Positions 61,679-64,000 of a DNA stretch of 64,000 bases are shown here, piece after piece. Under the pieces are notes generated by a model. The model was not told the origin of the DNA. It made no database searches and saw only the letters and a program-made list of their open reading frames with translations. The DNA is taken from positions 496,001 through 560,000 of the forward strand of contig CAVPVQ010000022.1 of the NCBI GenBank assembly GCA_963709185.1. Direction: 5' to 3'. The stretch is from Roseiarcus sp963709185 (GTDB lineage: Bacteria; Pseudomonadota; Alphaproteobacteria; Rhizobiales; Beijerinckiaceae). Made by a program: the position numbers and the translations under genes. Position 1 is the first letter of the stretch. Each line of letters opens with the position of its first letter.

Positions 61679-61817
61679 TGGCGCCCCGAGGCTGGGTTGG
61701 CGATCCTGAAACTAACGCGATTTCAATCATTGGCTGGGAAAGGTTGAGCGTTCGTGAAAACGCGCGCGGGTTTGTCGCCTTCGCCCGCCCTGCGCCCCGG
61801 CCGTCAGGAATCGCCGC

Positions 61818-63626
61818 ATGTCCGTCGCCATCGCCCGCCCCGCGGCTTCGCTTTCCGACGCGCGCGGCGGCGCCTGGCTGTTGCGCTCCACGCCATTCCT
61901 CACCGCCATCGGCCTCGCCTTCACGCTGGCGATTTCCTGGCCGATCGCGCTGGCGGTCTGGCGGACCGGGGCGTTCGCCAACACCGACGACGCGATGCGC
62001 CTGGTCGAGGTGCGCGACTGGCTGGCCGGCCAGGCGTGGTTCGATCTGCATCAATACCGGCTCGATCCGCCGGGGGGCGTGCAGATGCACTGGACGCGCG
62101 TCGTGGATGCGCCGCTGGCGCTGCTGATCAAGGCGTTCTCGGCCTTCCTGCCGGTCGAGCAGGCGGAGCGACTGACCCGCATCGTCTATCCCCTGGCGCT
62201 GCATATCGGGTTGTTCGCCGCCGTCGCCAGCCTCGCGCGAAAGCTCGCCGGCCCGTCGATGATGCTGCCCGCGGTGATGATCGCGGCGTTGTCGGGCGCC
62301 GTCCTCGTGCAATTCCAGCCTGGGCGCATCCACCACCATTCCGCGCAGATTCTGCTGGTCGTATTGATCCTGCGGGCGACCGTCGGGGCGATCGAGGCGC
62401 GCAAATTCTGGCCGGCGGCGGGCGCGGCGGCGCTCGCCGCGCTGTCGCTGTCGATCAACATCGAGAACCTCACCTATATCCTGGTCGAGGTCGCGGCGTT
62501 CGCTTTGGCGTTCGTCGCGCTGGGCGAGCGGTTTCGCAGCGCGCTGCTCGGCTTCGCGGTCGTTCTGGCGATCGGTTCGCTGCTGGCGTTCGTCGCGACG
62601 GTCGGGCCGTCGCGCTATTTCGTCGGGGCGTGCGACGCGTTCTCGACCGCCCATCTGTTCGCGATTTTCCTCGGCGCCGGCGTGTTCTGCATCCTTGCGG
62701 CGCTGTCGTCGCGGCTGCCCGGCGCGCTGTCGCGCCTCGCGGCCTGCGCGGCCGGCGGCGCGCTGGTGCTCGGCGCGATGGCGCTGGTCTATCCGGCCTG
62801 CCTGCACGATCCGCAGGCCGCCGTCGATCCGCTGCTGCGCAAGCTGTGGCTCGACAACGTCGAGGAGGCGCGCCCGCTGCTCGGCGTCGCCGCCGCCCAT
62901 CCCGTCAAATTCGTCACGCTGGCCCTCGCGGCGGTGCTGGGCTTTGTCGGCGCGCTGGTCGCGGCGTGGCGCGAACAGGGCGCGGCGCGGGCTTCCTGGC
63001 TGATCGTCGGCGCGTTCGCCGCCATCGGCCTCGCCACGTCGCTGTGGCAGGTGCGCGCGCTGTCCTCGGCGTCGGCGGTCGCGCTGTTCGGCGGCGCGTG
63101 GATCGTCGCGCGCGCCATCGATTGGGCGGCGCGCCGCCCGAGCGCGTTGGCGATGCTCGCCCCGTTCGCGCTGGGCCTGCCGTTCTGCTCGCTGTTCTGG
63201 GCGATCGTCACGCCGGCCCAGGCGCAGTCCGACGCCGTCGAGGGGCGCATCGTCTGCCGCGCCCCGGCGGCGGTCGGCGCGCTTGCCGCGCTGCCGAAGT
63301 CGGTGCTGATGGCGCCGATCGACATGGGCTCGGATATTCTGGCCGACACCGGCCACGCCGTGCTCGCCGGGCCCTATCACCGCAACAATCACGGCAATCG
63401 CGAACTGGTCGATGCGATGATGGCGGCGCCCGGCGCGGCGCGCAAAATCGCCGTGGACAGCGGCGCCGGCTATCTCGTGTTCTGCCCCGCCATGCCGGAA
63501 CTGGCGATCTACGCCGCCGCCAGCCCGAACAGCCTCGCCGCGGCGTTGCTCGCCGGCCAGGCGCCGGACTGGCTGACCCCCGAGCCGATCGCCGGCTCGC
63601 CGTACCGCATCTACAAAATTCGCTGA
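61818..63626 (+). CDS. Polytopic GT-C-type membrane glycosyltransferase
   Basis: 602 aa with AGGA before the ATG. About twelve hydrophobic helices follow a first periplasmic loop that contains an acidic NTDDAMRLVEVRDWLAG motif. A histidine-rich FQPGRIHHHSAQILLV segment follows. The C-terminal 130 residues form a soluble periplasmic domain (MAPIDMGSDILADTGHAVLA, YRNNHGN-like region, SPYRIYKIR). The Asp pair fits GT-C enzymes. The acceptor is unknown. It is divergent from the GT2 gene with 139 bases between. Confidence 0.72.
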   Translation: MSVAIARPAASLSDARGGAWLLRSTPFLTAIGLAFTLAISWPIALAVWRTGAFANTDDAMRLVEVRDWLAGQAWFDLHQYRLDPPGGVQMHWTRVVDAPLALLIKAFSAFLPVEQAERLTRIVYPLALHIGLFAAVASLARKLAGPSMMLPAVMIAALSGAVLVQFQPGRIHHHSAQILLVVLILRATVGAIEARKFWPAAGAAALAALSLSINIENLTYILVEVAAFALAFVALGERFRSALLGFAVVLAIGSLLAFVATVGPSRYFVGACDAFSTAHLFAIFLGAGVFCILAALSSRLPGALSRLAACAAGGALVLGAMALVYPACLHDPQAAVDPLLRKLWLDNVEEARPLLGVAAAHPVKFVTLALAAVLGFVGALVAAWREQGAARASWLIVGAFAAIGLATSLWQVRALSSASAVALFGGAWIVARAIDWAARRPSALAMLAPFALGLPFCSLFWAIVTPAQAQSDAVEGRIVCRAPAAVGALAALPKSVLMAPIDMGSDILADTGHAVLAGPYHRNNHGNRELVDAMMAAPGAARKIAVDSGAGYLVFCPAMPELAIYAAASPNSLAAALLAGQAPDWLTPEPIAGSPYRIYKIR

Positions 63627-63963
63627 GGCGGCTCTGCGAAGGCGTTTGCGAGATCCGGCGGGGGCGACCTTGCAGCCGGGCCATACTTTCAGGGCAAGAT
63701 GAAATCTGCTCGCGAGAAGCTGCAGGTCAAGCAAATCTTGCCGCTGGTCTCCTATAGGGCGCTTTTTAGATTCATTCAAAGGACGGCCGTTTATTTGCCA
63801 TGATTGTCACGTCAGCGTATTCGTCAGTAGATACGCACTTTGTAATCGTTATAATATGTCAAATAACTCTTGCGAGGGGTCGGGTAGTGGCGTTAGACAG
63901 CGCCGTCAATCAATTGGAATGCCGACCGGCCAACGCCGCGCCGGCCTCGACGAGGAAAACGCG
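63627..63963 (+). promoter_or_regulatory. AT-rich upstream region of the last gene
   Basis: 337 bases without a gene, with a clear AT-rich stretch at 63760-63870. TATAAT at 63850-63855 is a perfect -10 box, but no good -35 lies 16-18 bases upstream, so the promoter may be activator-dependent or use another upstream element. Confidence 0.4.
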
Positions 63964-64000
63964 ATGAGACGTGAATTGGCGATGACGGCAATCCTCCCGC
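63964..64000 (+). CDS. Start of a gene cut by the window end
   Basis: ATG 63964 follows a GAGGAA ribosome site 7 bases upstream and opens MRRELAMTAILP. It looks like the start of a signal peptide or membrane protein. Only 12 codons are visible, so no function can be given. Confidence 0.45.
   Translation, partial: MRRELAMTAILP

Overview
The window is high-GC (about two thirds G+C by eye) chromosomal DNA of an alphaproteobacterium, most likely Hyphomicrobiales. The signs are the ribosomal-protein gene order and protein variants, a paired LdtR/L,D-transpeptidase locus, a DUF6163-like protein, dispersed alphaproteobacterial palindromic repeats, and a lanmodulin homologue. Lanmodulin is a periplasmic lanthanide-binding protein known from Methylobacteriaceae/Beijerinckiaceae-type methylotrophs. 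No rRNA, tRNA or CRISPR array was found.

Layout. 1-6.5 kb holds accessory genes: an Lrp/AsnC regulator cut by the window edge, an orphan Flp pilin, an OmpA-C protein, a Sel1/PG-binding protein, a DUF2934 protein, a terminase-small-subunit-like HTH protein, and a lower-GC island with a transposase tail. 6.5-36.8 kb is the translation/transcription core: rplK-rplA, then an opposite-strand membrane glycosyltransferase, then rplJ-rplL-rpoB-rpoC, rpsL-rpsG-fusA-tuf, and the S10 and spc runs from rpsJ to secY-adk. secE-nusG are missing upstream of rplK, and rpsM-rpsK-rpoA-rplQ are missing after adk, so those blocks lie elsewhere. 37-43.3 kb holds a 3-hydroxyisobutyryl-CoA hydrolase, a DUF6163 protein, the ldtR-ldtP cell-wall pair, kdsA (LPS Kdo), a lysophospholipid acyltransferase and queF (queuosine). 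43.7-49.1 kb is one very large gene for a membrane-anchored NdvB-like GH94 protein. 49.1-55.2 kb is a signalling block: two paralogous cyclic-nucleotide-binding EAL phosphodiesterases, a FecR-domain secreted protein, and a CHASE2 adenylate/guanylate cyclase. 55.2-64 kb holds DUF3307, a ParA-like ATPase with a small membrane partner, a secreted lipase, small secreted proteins, lanM, and two membrane glycosyltransferase genes transcribed divergently.

The core genes supply ribosome and RNA polymerase. The 38-43 kb genes build or tailor the envelope. The 49-55 kb block looks like a circuit in which a membrane cyclase makes cNMP that could gate two c-di-GMP phosphodiesterases.

Quality caveat. Fourteen single-base +1 insertions interrupt ten genes: the 7.7-9.2 kb glycosyltransferase (2), rpoB, rpoC (2), rplD, rpsC, rplF, the GH94 gene (2), one EAL gene, the lipase (2) and one small secreted protein. 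No -1 shift was seen. Six of the fourteen restore a GANTC site when the extra base is removed. GANTC is the CcrM methylation motif of alphaproteobacteria, so these look like read errors linked to modified DNA. The affected genes are annotated as whole loci, with the correction point given.
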